Positions 23,750 through 33,072 of a stretch of DNA of 64,000 bases are shown in pieces (position 1 is the stretch's first letter; each line of letters opens with the position of its first letter). This DNA is from Alphaproteobacteria bacterium (lineage in GTDB: Bacteria > Pseudomonadota > Alphaproteobacteria > Rhodobacterales > Rhodobacteraceae), in the NCBI GenBank assembly GCA_030433335.1, contig JAUILL010000001.1, positions 186,001 to 250,000 on the forward strand, in the 5' to 3' direction. A program made the translations under genes and the position numbers. The notes beneath the pieces were generated by a model, which made no database searches, was not told the DNA's origin, and was given only the letters and a program-made list of their open reading frames with translations.

Positions 23750-24685
23750 TCAGGGTGTAGGCAAATCCAGAATTCTGCGCCGCACGAGATCGAGCAGAGT
23801 GAGCGCGGCAGCGGGCAAGACCCGGTGGCGTTTGGTGACGATCTGATAGGGGACCACGGTGACAGGGCGGGTCAGGGCGAGCTTCTTGAAGTTCGCAGAG
23901 ACGGGCGGTTCTAGCATCATGTTCAGAACCTCTTGGGACATGGGGGCGACTGCGTCGGACTGACTGACCAGCGCGACGATCACCAAGAGCGAGGAGGTGG
24001 TGATCACGTCCTTGGGGGAATGCAGGCCCTCTTCGGCAAAGGCGGTTTCGATGGCAGCACGGATCGGCGTGCCGCGGTCCTGCAAAATCCAAGGCAGGTT
24101 TTCTAGCGCGGCCATGTCCACGGGCGCCTGACAGAGCAAGGGGTGCCCGTCGCGGACGAGCAGACGCACGACCTCGTCCTGTGCAATCTCCACCGCAAAG
24201 TCCCGCCAATCCGCCGAGGCCGGCACGCGCCCCAACACGAAATCCAGATCCCCGCGATCCAGAGCTTGGATCAACTGAACGGAGGGCGCGACCTCGACCG
24301 AGATTTCGACCCCCGGCGCGTCGGACTTCAGCTTCTGGATCGCAGGCACCAACTGGCCGAGGGCAGGGCCGGTCACCGCGCCAACCCGCACCGTGCCGCC
24401 CAAACCGTCCTTCAGGTCATTGAATTCCTGCGACATCTGCCAAAGGTCGTTCGCGATGCGCTCGGCATGGCGCACCATCACCCAGCCCGAAGGCGTCGGC
24501 TCCATCCCTTTGGGTGTGCGGTCAAAGAGTTTCGTGGACAGGTTCTTTTCAATCTCCGCCAGCATGCGCGAGGCCGCAGGCTGGGTCATCTGGCACACGC
24601 TGGCGGCCACCTGCAATTGCCCGTGCGACGCCACCGCCGCGATCAGCCGCGCCTGAGCGGGCCGCAAATTCATCAAATAGTCCAT
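23750..24685 (-). CDS. LysR-family regulator of the sugar locus (GbpR-like)
   Basis: 311 residues. The N-terminal winged HTH is LRPAQARLIAAVASHGQLQVAASVCQMTQPAASRMLAEIE. The effector-binding half starts around GGTVRVGAVTGPALGQLVPAI. It diverges from chvE, the arrangement of gbpR-chvE in Agrobacterium, where GbpR controls chvE in response to galactose/arabinose. I use ATG 24685 (MDYLMNL); a start 20 residues further upstream is possible but crosses the operator region. It probably regulates the 24821-37409 operon and itself. Confidence 0.88.
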   Translation of the reverse strand: MDYLMNLRPAQARLIAAVASHGQLQVAASVCQMTQPAASRMLAEIEKNLSTKLFDRTPKGMEPTPSGWVMVRHAERIANDLWQMSQEFNDLKDGLGGTVRVGAVTGPALGQLVPAIQKLKSDAPGVEISVEVAPSVQLIQALDRGDLDFVLGRVPASADWRDFAVEIAQDEVVRLLVRDGHPLLCQAPVDMAALENLPWILQDRGTPIRAAIETAFAEEGLHSPKDVITTSSLLVIVALVSQSDAVAPMSQEVLNMMLEPPVSANFKKLALTRPVTVVPYQIVTKRHRVLPAAALTLLDLVRRRILDLPTP

Positions 24686-24713
24686 CCGCCACTTACCACT
24701 TTTGGAATGCAGA

Positions 24714-24729
24714 ATACTTGTATTGGTAT
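24714..24729. promoter_or_regulatory. Candidate LysR-binding box upstream of chvE
   Basis: ATAC-N8-GTAT forms an imperfect dyad of the LysR T-N11-A type in the spacer between the regulator and chvE, followed by another GGTAT at 24736-24740. It overlaps the leader of the alternative longer regulator start, which argues for the shorter protein. Assignment by position and pattern only. Confidence 0.4.
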
Positions 24730-24820
24730 TTGAATGGTATGTCACGCCTGACTACGGTTCTGGGCACGGCGTCAAAGCCGACACGGGTGCAGGAGGAAGC
24801 ACCCACAGGGAGGATACATT

Positions 24821-25882
24821 ATGAAATTCATGAAACTCGCGGGTGCGCTCGCGATCTCTGCTGTTGCATTCGCAGCGGCCGCAGACGCAGCAGACAAAGG
24901 CACTGTCGGCATTTCGATGCCCACCAAGTCGTCGTCGCGTTGGATCTCGGACGGCAACTCGATGGTCGAACAGTTTCAGGCCGCGGGCTACGAGACCGAC
25001 CTGCAATACGCAGAGGATGACATCCCCAACCAGCTGGCGCAGATCGAGAACATGATCACCAAAGGTGTGGACGTTCTGGTCATCGCAGCCATCGACGGCA
25101 CCACTCTGTCAAACGCGCTGGCGAACGCTGCCGCGTCGGACATCGACGTGATCGCCTATGACCGCCTGATCCGCGACTCCGGTGATGTCAGCTATTACGC
25201 GACCTTCGACAACTTCAAAGTCGGCGTGCAGCAGGCGACCAGCGTTGTGAACGGCCTGAAAGAGCGCTTTGGCGATGGCCCCTATAACGTCGAACTGTTC
25301 GGCGGCTCGCCCGACGACAACAACGCCTACTTTTTCTATGACGGTGCGATGAGCGTCCTGCAGCCGATGATCGACAGCGGCGACATCGTGATCCAGTCCG
25401 GCCAGATGGGCATGGACAAAGTCGGCACCCTGCGCTGGGACGGCGCGGTCGCTCAGGCGCGCATGGATAACATCCTGTCCGCCAACTACACCGACAAAGA
25501 AGTCCACGGCGTTCTGTCGCCCTATGACGGTCTGTCAATCGGTATTCTGTCCTCGCTCAAGGGCGTTGGCTATGGCTCGGGCGATCTGAAGATGCCGATC
25601 GTTTCCGGTCAGGACGCCGAGATCCCCTCGGTCAAGTCGATCCTGGCTGGTGAACAGTATGCAACCGTCTTCAAGGACACCCGAGAACTGGCCCGTGTCA
25701 CTGTTGGCATGGTCGAAGCGGTCCTGAACGACGCAGAGCCCGAAATCAACGACACCAGCACCTATGACAACGGCGTCAAAGTTGTGCCTTCCTACCTGCT
25801 GGAGCCGGTTCCGGTCGATGCCAGCAACTGGGAAGAGGTGCTGATCGGCTCGGGTTACTACACCGAAGACCAGATCAAGTAA
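24821..25882 (+). CDS. chvE: Periplasmic multiple-sugar-binding protein ChvE
   Basis: 353 residues with a Sec signal peptide ([18 protein letters not shown]). The mature start [19 protein letters not shown] and the motifs [27 protein letters not shown] and [18 protein letters not shown] are those of ChvE/xylose-type family 2 binding proteins, which bind galactose, arabinose, glucose and xylose. ATG follows GGGAGGATAC. It is the first gene of the operon, followed by a hairpin and then the ATPase gene. In Agrobacterium ChvE also serves chemotaxis and virulence sensing; a role with the chemoreceptor nearby is only speculation. Confidence 0.93.
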   Translation: MKFMKLAGALAISAVAFAAAADAADKGTVGISMPTKSSSRWISDGNSMVEQFQAAGYETDLQYAEDDIPNQLAQIENMITKGVDVLVIAAIDGTTLSNALANAAASDIDVIAYDRLIRDSGDVSYYATFDNFKVGVQQATSVVNGLKERFGDGPYNVELFGGSPDDNNAYFFYDGAMSVLQPMIDSGDIVIQSGQMGMDKVGTLRWDGAVAQARMDNILSANYTDKEVHGVLSPYDGLSIGILSSLKGVGYGSGDLKMPIVSGQDAEIPSVKSILAGEQYATVFKDTRELARVTVGMVEAVLNDAEPEINDTSTYDNGVKVVPSYLLEPVPVDASNWEEVLIGSGYYTEDQIK

Positions 25883-25898
25883 TACCTCCCAAGGGTCT

Positions 25899-25934
25899 GG
25901 CCGCCTGCGTCCTCGGGTGTGGGCGGCCTTTTTT
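25899..25934 (+). terminator. Hairpin with T-tract between chvE and gguA
   Basis: GGCCGCC (25899-25905) pairs with GGGCGGCC (25921-25928), followed by TTTTTT. It lies directly after chvE in the operon. It would reduce transcription into gguAB, giving excess binding protein. Confidence 0.75.
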
Positions 25935-25964
25935 ATACAATTCCCACAGACGAGGGTCCGCCCC

Positions 25965-27482
25965 ATGTCGATCCTTCTCGAAATGCGAGAGATCACCAAG
26001 GAATTCCCCGGTGTCAAAGCGCTGGACCGCGTGAACCTGCAGGTGGCCGAAGGGGAAATCCACGCCATCTGCGGCGAGAATGGCGCAGGAAAATCCACCC
26101 TGATGAAGGTGCTGTCCGGCGTTTATCCCGCAGGCAGCTATGACGGCGAAATCCACTATGACGGCCAATTGGCCGAGTTCCGCACCCTGCGCGACAGCGA
26201 GGACCGCGGGATCGTGATTATTCACCAAGAGCTTGCTCTGGTGCCCGAACTGTCGATTGCAGAGAACCTGTTCATCGGCAACGAGCGCGCCCAAAAGGGC
26301 GTGATGAACTGGCACGAAACCTTTCAGCAGACCGAGCAACTGCTGAAAAAGGTCGGGCTGAAGGATTCCCCCGGCACGCAGGTCGACAAGATCGGTGTCG
26401 GCAAACAGCAGCTGGTCGAGATCGCCAAAGCCTTGGCCAAGGATGTGCGACTGCTGATCCTCGACGAACCCACCGCCGCGCTCCAAGAGAACGACAGCCG
26501 TAAGCTGCTCGATCTGATGCTGGAGCTGAAGGCGCAGGGTGTGACCTGCATCATCATCAGTCACAAGTTGAACGAAGTCCGCTATGTTGCTGATACCGTT
26601 ACAGTTATTCGCGACGGGATGACCGTCTCAAGCCTGAATGCCAAGGCCGGATTGTCCGAAGATGACATCGTCCGCGACATGGTCGGCCGCGATATGTCCA
26701 ACCGCTATCCCGACCGCGAACGCCGTGCAGGTGATTTACTGCTCGAGGTCGAAGGCTGGAACGTCTGGCACCCCGAACACGCCGAACGTCAGGTGATCAA
26801 AGACATCAGCTTTAACGTCCGCGCCGGCGAAGTCGTCGGGATCGCTGGGGTCATGGGCTCTGGCCGCACCGAATTGGCTATGTCGATCTTTGGCCAGAGC
26901 TGGGGGCGTAACATCAGCGGGACCGCGAAACTGCGGGGCAGCGCGATGGATGTGTCTACGGTGGACCGCGCCATCAGCGGCGGTTTGGCTTATGTGACCG
27001 AGGACCGCAAATCGCTGGGGCTGGTTCTGGATGAGACGATCCAGTTCAACACCACGCTCGCGAACCTCGAAGAGGTCTCGGCCAAGGGGGTTCTGAACCC
27101 GAACGAGGAAACCAAAGCCGCCGAGTACTACCGCAAAGCCCTGCGCACCCGCACCCCGAGCGTTTTCCAGAAGGTCGGGAACCTTTCGGGCGGAAACCAG
27201 CAGAAGGTTGTCCTTGGCAAATGGCTGTTCACCGGACCAGAGGTTCTGATCCTCGACGAGCCGACCCGCGGGATCGACGTGGGTGCCAAATACGAAATCT
27301 ACGCGATCATCAACGAGCTGTCGGCCCAAGGCAAAGGCGTCGTGATGATCAGCTCTGAAATGCCCGAGCTACTGGGCATGTGCGATCGCATCTACGTCAT
27401 GAACGAAGGGGCCTTTGTCGGCGAAATGCCTGCTGCCGAGGCCACCCAAGAGCGCATCATGTCGCTCATCGTCACGGAATAA
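25965..27482 (+). CDS. gguA: Sugar ABC importer ATPase GguA (MmsA-type, two nucleotide-binding domains)
   Basis: 505 residues with two fused ATPase domains, as in all RbsA/XylG-like proteins. Domain 1: [19 protein letters not shown], signature [16 protein letters not shown], Walker [12 protein letters not shown]. Domain 2: [16 protein letters not shown] (degenerate P-loop as usual), [32 protein letters not shown]. It energises uptake of the ChvE-bound sugar. I chose ATG 25965 ([14 protein letters not shown]); a start 16 residues upstream lies in the terminator tail. Confidence 0.93.
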   Translation: MSILLEMREITKEFPGVKALDRVNLQVAEGEIHAICGENGAGKSTLMKVLSGVYPAGSYDGEIHYDGQLAEFRTLRDSEDRGIVIIHQELALVPELSIAENLFIGNERAQKGVMNWHETFQQTEQLLKKVGLKDSPGTQVDKIGVGKQQLVEIAKALAKDVRLLILDEPTAALQENDSRKLLDLMLELKAQGVTCIIISHKLNEVRYVADTVTVIRDGMTVSSLNAKAGLSEDDIVRDMVGRDMSNRYPDRERRAGDLLLEVEGWNVWHPEHAERQVIKDISFNVRAGEVVGIAGVMGSGRTELAMSIFGQSWGRNISGTAKLRGSAMDVSTVDRAISGGLAYVTEDRKSLGLVLDETIQFNTTLANLEEVSAKGVLNPNEETKAAEYYRKALRTRTPSVFQKVGNLSGGNQQKVVLGKWLFTGPEVLILDEPTRGIDVGAKYEIYAIINELSAQGKGVVMISSEMPELLGMCDRIYVMNEGAFVGEMPAAEATQERIMSLIVTE

Positions 27483-27494
27483 GGGAACACCGGA

Positions 27495-28706
27495 ATGACG
27501 AGCCAAAACAACGGTTTAAAATCCTATCTTTCAGCACATATGAAAGACTACGGCCTCTTGTTCGCGCTGATCGCGATCATGGCGTTTTTCCAGATTATGA
27601 CGGATGGCACGCTGATGCGGCCCGTCAACATCACCAACCTTTTCCTGCAAAACAGCTACATCATCGTAATGGCGCTGGGGATGCTGATCGTCATTGTCGC
27701 GGGGCATATCGACCTGTCAGTGGGGTCCGTCATGGGCTTTATCGGGGCCTTGGCTGCGGTGATGATCGTGAACTGGGACATGCCCGTGTGGGTCACGATC
27801 CCGCTCTGTGTGGCGTTGGGCGGCGTGATCGGCGCGGCGCAAGGCTATTGGGTGGCCTATTGGAAAATCCCCAGTTTTATCGCGACTTTGGCAGGCATGC
27901 TTGTGTTCCGCGGCGCATCGCTCTGGCTACTCGAAGGGCAATCCGTGGGGCCGTTCCCCCAAAGCTTCCAAGTCCTGTCGACCGGTTTCATCGGTGACCT
28001 CTTCAGCCGCGAGGCGACTGCGCCTATCGCTGAACTCGTCGGGTCGCGTAACTTTAACGTCTTGTGTCTGGCCGTCGGCGTCATTTCGGCAATGATCATT
28101 GTGTGGCTTGGCCTGCGCCAGCGGGCACGGGGCAAAACCTACGGGATCGAAGGCGAACCCGGTGCGTTTTTCTGGGGTCGCAACATCATCGTCCTTGGCG
28201 CGCTGATCTTCCTGTCGTTCAAACTGGCGACCTTCCGCGGTCTGCCGAACGTACTGCTGACCATGGGTATTCTGATCGTCTTTTACGCCTTTGTGACCGA
28301 AAAGACCGTCATTGGCCGCCGCATCTATGCCCTTGGCGGCAACGAAAAGGCAGCGCGTCTGTCGGGCATCAAGACCGAACGTCTGACTTTCTTTGCTTTC
28401 GTCAACATGGGCGTTCTGGCCGCCATCGCCGGTCTGATCTTTGCCGCTCGCCTGAACACTGCGACACCCAAAGCCGGTTTCGGCATGGAGCTGGACGTGA
28501 TCGCGGCGGTCTTTATCGGCGGTGCGTCAATGTCCGGCGGCTCGGGCAAGATCGTGGGCGCCGTGGTGGGCGCGTTCATCATGGGCGTGCTGAACAACGG
28601 GATGTCCATCCTTGGCATCGGCATCGATTATCAGCAGATGATCAAAGGCCTCGTCCTGCTCGCTGCTGTTGTCTTTGACGTCTACAACAAACAGAAACAG
28701 GCCTAA
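27495..28706 (+). CDS. gguB: Sugar ABC importer permease GguB
   Basis: 403 residues with many hydrophobic helices (LLFALIAIMAFFQIMTDG, SYIIVMALGMLIVIVAGHIDLS, MGVLAAIAGLIFAARLN, VLLAAVVFDVYNK). The AGHIDLSVGSV loop and the GGxxAFxxGGASMSGGSG region are family features of ribose/xylose permeases. Length over 400 with an extra hydrophilic insert between helices (about 145-215) is typical of the GguB/XylH branch. It lies 12 bp after gguA and forms the channel. Confidence 0.92.
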   Translation: MTSQNNGLKSYLSAHMKDYGLLFALIAIMAFFQIMTDGTLMRPVNITNLFLQNSYIIVMALGMLIVIVAGHIDLSVGSVMGFIGALAAVMIVNWDMPVWVTIPLCVALGGVIGAAQGYWVAYWKIPSFIATLAGMLVFRGASLWLLEGQSVGPFPQSFQVLSTGFIGDLFSREATAPIAELVGSRNFNVLCLAVGVISAMIIVWLGLRQRARGKTYGIEGEPGAFFWGRNIIVLGALIFLSFKLATFRGLPNVLLTMGILIVFYAFVTEKTVIGRRIYALGGNEKAARLSGIKTERLTFFAFVNMGVLAAIAGLIFAARLNTATPKAGFGMELDVIAAVFIGGASMSGGSGKIVGAVVGAFIMGVLNNGMSILGIGIDYQQMIKGLVLLAAVVFDVYNKQKQA

Positions 28707-28710
28707 GATC

Positions 28711-29676
28711 ATGCACTTGTCCGAACTGAAAACCGGTGGCGTCATTGTCCGAGTGGACGAAGAGGCCCGCCTGATCCCCGGCATCAAAACCGTCTACGGT
28801 CTGGCCGAACTGGCCGTGAACAAGGGCTGCAAGATTGCCGATGTCATCCCCGACGGGGGCGAGGCAGTGGATCTGGCCGAACTGGCCGCAAACGGGAAAC
28901 TAGATGTCCCGTGTTCCCATCCTGAGCCCGCGCGGATGTACCTGTGCGGCACCGGCCTGACCCACCTCGGGTCGGCCTCGACCCGCAACGCGATGCACGC
29001 GCAGACACAGGAACACGTGTCGGACTCGATGAAGATGTTCCAGATGGGCGTCGAGGGCGGCAAACCCGCCGATGGCGAGATCGGCGCGCAGCCCGAATGG
29101 TTCTACAAAGGGCCGGGCACCGAGGCTGTCGCCCCCGGTGAGCCGCTCCTCAGCCCCGGTTTCGCGCTGGATGGCGGCGAGGAGCCCGAGATCGCCGGTT
29201 TCTACCTGATCGGCGCGGATGGCACCCCGAACCGCATCGGCTTTACCCTGTCGAACGAGTTCTCCGACCACGTGACCGAGCGGATCAACTACCTGTTTCT
29301 GGCACATTCCAAATTGCGTCCGGCGTCCTTTGGCCCCGAATTGTTGGTCGGCGAATTGCCACGCCATATCGAAGGCCGCAGCCGCATCATCCGCGGGGAC
29401 GAGGTGATCTTTGACCAGCCCTTCCTGTCGGGCGAAGACAACATGTCCCACACGATTGCGAACCTTGAACACCATCACTTCAAATACGCGCCGTTCCGGC
29501 GGGCAGGGGATCTGCACGTCCACATGTTCGGCACCGCGACCCTGTCCTTTGGCGCGGGCGTAAAGACTCAAGACGGCGATGTGTTCGAAATCAGCGCGTC
29601 TGCCTTTGGCCAGCCCCTGCGCAATCCCCTGAAAACCTTGGCCGATACCGGCCTTGTCACCACCAAACAGCTGTAA
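28711..29676 (+). CDS. gguC: GguC, fumarylacetoacetate-hydrolase-fold protein; likely 2-keto-3-deoxypentonate dehydratase
   Basis: 321 residues. GguC proteins have the FAH fold; seen here are GFYLIGADGTPNRIGFTLSNEFSDH, SKLRPASFGPELL, GEDNMSHTIANLEHHHFKY and DVFEISASAFGQPLRNPL. In Caulobacter the related FAH-family XylX dehydrates 2-keto-3-deoxy-xylonate to ketoglutarate semialdehyde. Here the upstream acid dehydratase and downstream semialdehyde dehydrogenase are present but no DHDPS-type dehydratase, so GguC probably fills that step (inference). ATG 28711 starts 4 bp after gguB stops. Confidence 0.85.
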   Translation: MHLSELKTGGVIVRVDEEARLIPGIKTVYGLAELAVNKGCKIADVIPDGGEAVDLAELAANGKLDVPCSHPEPARMYLCGTGLTHLGSASTRNAMHAQTQEHVSDSMKMFQMGVEGGKPADGEIGAQPEWFYKGPGTEAVAPGEPLLSPGFALDGGEEPEIAGFYLIGADGTPNRIGFTLSNEFSDHVTERINYLFLAHSKLRPASFGPELLVGELPRHIEGRSRIIRGDEVIFDQPFLSGEDNMSHTIANLEHHHFKYAPFRRAGDLHVHMFGTATLSFGAGVKTQDGDVFEISASAFGQPLRNPLKTLADTGLVTTKQL

Positions 29677-29690
29677 CCCAGAGGCTAGAC

Positions 29691-31436
29691 ATGTCCGAGT
29701 TCACTCCCGCCCCGTGGCCCCGCCGCCTGCGCTCGCAAGAGTGGTATGCGGGCAATTCGCGCGACACGATCTATCACCGTGGTTGGCTGAAAAACCAAGG
29801 CTACCCCCATGATCTGTTCGACGGCCGCCCCATCATCGGCATCCTGAATACATGGTCGGACCTGACCCCCTGCAACGGCCACCTGCGCGAGCTCTCGGAA
29901 AAGGTGAAGGCCGGCATTTGGGAGGCTGGCGGCTTTCCGGTCGAAGTGCCCGTGTTCAGCGCCTCCGAGAACACCTTCCGCCCCACGGCGATGATGTTCC
30001 GCAACCTCGCAGCCTTGGCGATCGAGGAAACCATTCGCGGCCAACCCATCGACGGCGCGGTCCTGCTGGTGGGCTGTGACAAGACCACCCCCAGCCTGAT
30101 GATGGCGGCGGCCTCCTGCGATATCCCGTCCATCGTGGTGACCGGCGGGCCGATGCTGAACGGCTATTTCCGCGGCGAGCGCGTCGGCAGCGGCACCCAT
30201 CTGTGGAAATTCTCGGAGATGGTGAAGGCCGGGGAAATGACGCAGGAGGAATTCCTTGAGGCCGAGCAGAGCATGTCGCGCTCCTCTGGCACCTGCAACA
30301 CGATGGGCACCGCCAGCACCATGGCTTCGATGGCAGAGGCGTTGGGCATGGCCATGTCCGGCAACGCGGCCATTCCGGCAGTGGACAGTCGCCGCCGCGT
30401 GATGGCGCAGCTGTCGGGCCGCCGCATCGTGCAGATGGTCAAGGACGACCTGAAGCCATCCGATATCATGACCAAAGAAGCATTTGAGAACGCAATCCGC
30501 TGTAACGGCGCGATTGGCGGCTCGACCAACGCGGTGATCCACTTACTGGCCATTGCGGGCCGAGTGGGCGTGGACCTGACGCTGGACGATTGGGACCGCT
30601 GCGGACGCGATGTGGCAACGATTGTGAACCTGATGCCCTCTGGCGAATACCTGATGGAAGAGTTCTTCTACGCTGGCGGCTTGCCCGTGGTCCTGAAACG
30701 CTTGGGCGAGAGCGGGCAACTGCACAAAGACGCCCTGACCGTGTCGGGCAAGACCATGTGGGACGAGATCAAAGACGTGGTGAACCACAACGAGGACGTC
30801 ATCCTGCCATTGGATCGAGCGCTGACTGACCAAGGTGGGATCGCTGTTCTCAAAGGCAACCTAGCGCCCAATGGCGCCGTCCTGAAACCCTCTGCGGCGA
30901 GCGAACACCTGCTCCAACACCGTGGCCGAGCGGTCGTGTTCGAAGACATCGACGACTACAAGGCCAAGATCAACGACCCCGATCTGGAAATCGACGAGAC
31001 CTGCGTGATGGTCCTGAAAAACTGCGGTCCCAAGGGCTATCCGGGCATGGCCGAAGTGGGCAACATGGGTCTGCCGCCGAAGGTTCTGAAGAAAGGCATC
31101 ACCGACATGGTCCGGATTTCGGACGCCCGTATGTCCGGCACGGCCTATGGCACCGTGGTCCTGCATACTTCGCCCGAAGCGGCGGCAGGGGGCCCTCTGG
31201 CAGTAATCCGCGACGGTGACATGATCGAAATGGACGTTCCAAACCGGCGCTTGCACGTGGACATTTCGGAAGAAGAATTGGCTGAACGGATGGCCGCGTG
31301 GCAGCCTGCCCACGAACAAGCGGCGAGCGGATATGCATGGCTGCACCAAGCACATGTGCAAGGCGCCGACACTGGCGCTGACCTTGATTTCCTGAAAGGG
31401 TGCCGTGGGAATGCTGTCGGGAAAGACAGTCACTGA
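29691..31436 (+). CDS. IlvD/Edd-family sugar-acid dehydratase (L-arabinonate/D-galactonate type)
   Basis: 581 residues. It removes water from the sugar acid to give the 2-keto-3-deoxy acid. The Fe-S cluster cysteines are in SDLTPCNGHLRELSEKVKAG, VGCDKTTPS and SSGTCNTMGTASTM; the C-terminal part has GPKGYPGMAEVG and ISDARMSGTAYGTVVLH. The shorter length and sequence style match sugar-acid dehydratases rather than IlvD. It lies 14 bp after gguC. Sugar-acid specificity (arabinonate, galactonate, fuconate) is judged from context. Confidence 0.9.
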   Translation: MSEFTPAPWPRRLRSQEWYAGNSRDTIYHRGWLKNQGYPHDLFDGRPIIGILNTWSDLTPCNGHLRELSEKVKAGIWEAGGFPVEVPVFSASENTFRPTAMMFRNLAALAIEETIRGQPIDGAVLLVGCDKTTPSLMMAAASCDIPSIVVTGGPMLNGYFRGERVGSGTHLWKFSEMVKAGEMTQEEFLEAEQSMSRSSGTCNTMGTASTMASMAEALGMAMSGNAAIPAVDSRRRVMAQLSGRRIVQMVKDDLKPSDIMTKEAFENAIRCNGAIGGSTNAVIHLLAIAGRVGVDLTLDDWDRCGRDVATIVNLMPSGEYLMEEFFYAGGLPVVLKRLGESGQLHKDALTVSGKTMWDEIKDVVNHNEDVILPLDRALTDQGGIAVLKGNLAPNGAVLKPSAASEHLLQHRGRAVVFEDIDDYKAKINDPDLEIDETCVMVLKNCGPKGYPGMAEVGNMGLPPKVLKKGITDMVRISDARMSGTAYGTVVLHTSPEAAAGGPLAVIRDGDMIEMDVPNRRLHVDISEEELAERMAAWQPAHEQAASGYAWLHQAHVQGADTGADLDFLKGCRGNAVGKDSH

Positions 31437-31448
31437 GTGCGCTTCTGA

Positions 31449-31498
31449 TTGGGGGCGGTTGCCTCCGGCGGGAGTATTTTTTGCAAAGATGAAAGATG
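31449..31498 (+). repeat. Intergenic repeat, copy 1 (plus orientation)
   Basis: The motif CCGGCGGGAGTATTTTTTGC followed by AAAGATGAAAG lies between the dehydratase and dehydrogenase genes. The same ending occurs at 44755-44830 (reverse) and, diverged, at 46921-46984. This short element is common between genes of Rhodobacteraceae in my recollection. This copy lacks the GGGGGCTGTCTGCCCCC hairpin half seen in the others. Confidence 0.7.
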
Positions 31499-31552
31499 GA
31501 GCGTTTTGCGGGTTGGCTGTTGAGCTGGCTGTGGACGCGGAGGAGATGAGAG

Positions 31553-33067
31553 ATGGGATTAGAACCGCACGGCAAGCATTTGGTGGCCGGTGAGTGGGTT
31601 GCAGGCGACGCGACTTTCATGAACGAGCCAGTGAGCGGCACCGCGTTTGAGTTCAGCGTTGGGACGCCCGAGCTGGTGGATCAGGCTTGTCAGGCCGCCG
31701 AAGAGGCGTTTTGGGAGTATGCTTATTCCAGCCGCGAGACACGGGCGCAGTTCCTTGAGGCGATTGCTGACGAGATTGATGCCCGCGGTGAGGCAATTAC
31801 CGAGATTGGGTGTGCGGAGACCGGCCTGCCCGAGGCGCGTTTGGTGGGCGAGCGCGGGCGAACCGTCGGGCAGATCCGGTTATTTGCCAGTCACATTCGC
31901 GCGGGGGACTATCTGGACCGGCGGCATGATGAGGCTTTGCCGGATCGGGCGCCTTTGCCCCGTCCGGATCTGCGCATGATGCAGCGGCCCATCGGGCCTG
32001 TGGCGGTGTTTGGGGCTTCGAACTTTCCGTTGGCGTTCAGCACGGCGGGCGGGGATACGGCTGCGGCTTTGGCGGCGGGTTGCCCTGTTGTCGTCAAGGG
32101 CCATGGCGCGCATCCCGGCACCGGCGAGATTGTGGCCGAGGCCATTGCGGCAGCGGTCGAAAAGTGCGGCATGCCCAAGGGTGTGTTCAGCCTGATCCAA
32201 GGCGGCAAGCGCGATGTGGGGCAAGCTTTGGTCCAGCACCCGTTGATCAAGGCGGTTGGTTTTACCGGATCGCTCGGTGGCGGACGTGCCCTGTTTGACC
32301 TGTGTGCGCAGCGGGATGAACCCATCCCGTTCTTTGGCGAACTGGGTTCGGTGAACCCGATGTTCATGCTGCCCGGTGCGGTGGCGGCGCGTGGCGCGGC
32401 TTTGGGAGAGGCGTGGGCCGGATCGCTGACCATGGGCGCGGGGCAGTTCTGCACCAACCCCGGGATTGCTGTGGTTCTGGAAGGCTCCGAAGGCGAGGCG
32501 TTCGCCGAGGCGGCCCGTTCGGCGCTGTCCGAGAGCGGCGCGCAGGTCATGCTGACCGACGGGATCGCGGCGGCATATCGCGATGGCGCGGCCAAGATGC
32601 AGGGTGCGGCTGGTGTTCAAAACATGCTGACCTCGATGTGCGACACCCGCGAAGCGAAGCCGTTCTTGTTCCGTGTGTCCGCTGATGACTGGATCGGAAA
32701 CCACGCCCTGAGCGAAGAGGTCTTTGGCCCCCTCGGGCTGGTGGTTGTGGCCAAGGACGAGGCCCAGATGACCGAGGTCGCCAAGTCCTTTGTCGGCCAG
32801 CTGACCGCGACCCTGCACATGGACGACAGCGATGCCACTCTGGCGCGCCGCCTCCTGCCTGTGCTGGAGCGCAAGGCAGGCCGCGTCCTCGCGAACGGCT
32901 TCCCCACAGGGGTCGAGGTTTGCGACAGCATGGTCCACGGCGGGCCTTATCCGGCGTCCACCAACTTTGGCGCAACATCCGTCGGCACCCTGTCCATCCG
33001 CCGCTTCCTGCGCCCCGTGTGCTACCAGAATATCCCAGCATCGATCCTCCCGGACGATTTGGCGTAA
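31553..33067 (+). CDS. Alpha-ketoglutaric semialdehyde dehydrogenase (aldehyde dehydrogenase family)
   Basis: 504 residues. ALDH features: MQRPIGPVAVFGASNFPLAFS, VVVKGHGAHPGTGE (NAD site), AVGFTGSLGGGRALFD, FFGELGSVNPMF (Glu) and GAGQFCTNPG (catalytic Cys). The GQFCTNPG form and the KGHxAHPGTGE loop are those of the branch that oxidises ketoglutaric semialdehyde to 2-oxoglutarate in pentose and glucarate pathways. It follows the dehydratase after the repeat element; a ribosome site AGGAG is at 31540. It gives the pentose branch its exit into the TCA cycle. Confidence 0.9.
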   Translation: MGLEPHGKHLVAGEWVAGDATFMNEPVSGTAFEFSVGTPELVDQACQAAEEAFWEYAYSSRETRAQFLEAIADEIDARGEAITEIGCAETGLPEARLVGERGRTVGQIRLFASHIRAGDYLDRRHDEALPDRAPLPRPDLRMMQRPIGPVAVFGASNFPLAFSTAGGDTAAALAAGCPVVVKGHGAHPGTGEIVAEAIAAAVEKCGMPKGVFSLIQGGKRDVGQALVQHPLIKAVGFTGSLGGGRALFDLCAQRDEPIPFFGELGSVNPMFMLPGAVAARGAALGEAWAGSLTMGAGQFCTNPGIAVVLEGSEGEAFAEAARSALSESGAQVMLTDGIAAAYRDGAAKMQGAAGVQNMLTSMCDTREAKPFLFRVSADDWIGNHALSEEVFGPLGLVVVAKDEAQMTEVAKSFVGQLTATLHMDDSDATLARRLLPVLERKAGRVLANGFPTGVEVCDSMVHGGPYPASTNFGATSVGTLSIRRFLRPVCYQNIPASILPDDLA

Positions 33068-33072
33068 CGCGG

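Noticed and set aside
31501-31552. Small ORF (31405-31593) between the acid dehydratase and aldehyde dehydrogenase genes
   Set aside because: It overlaps both genes and the intergenic repeat, with no protein-like features.
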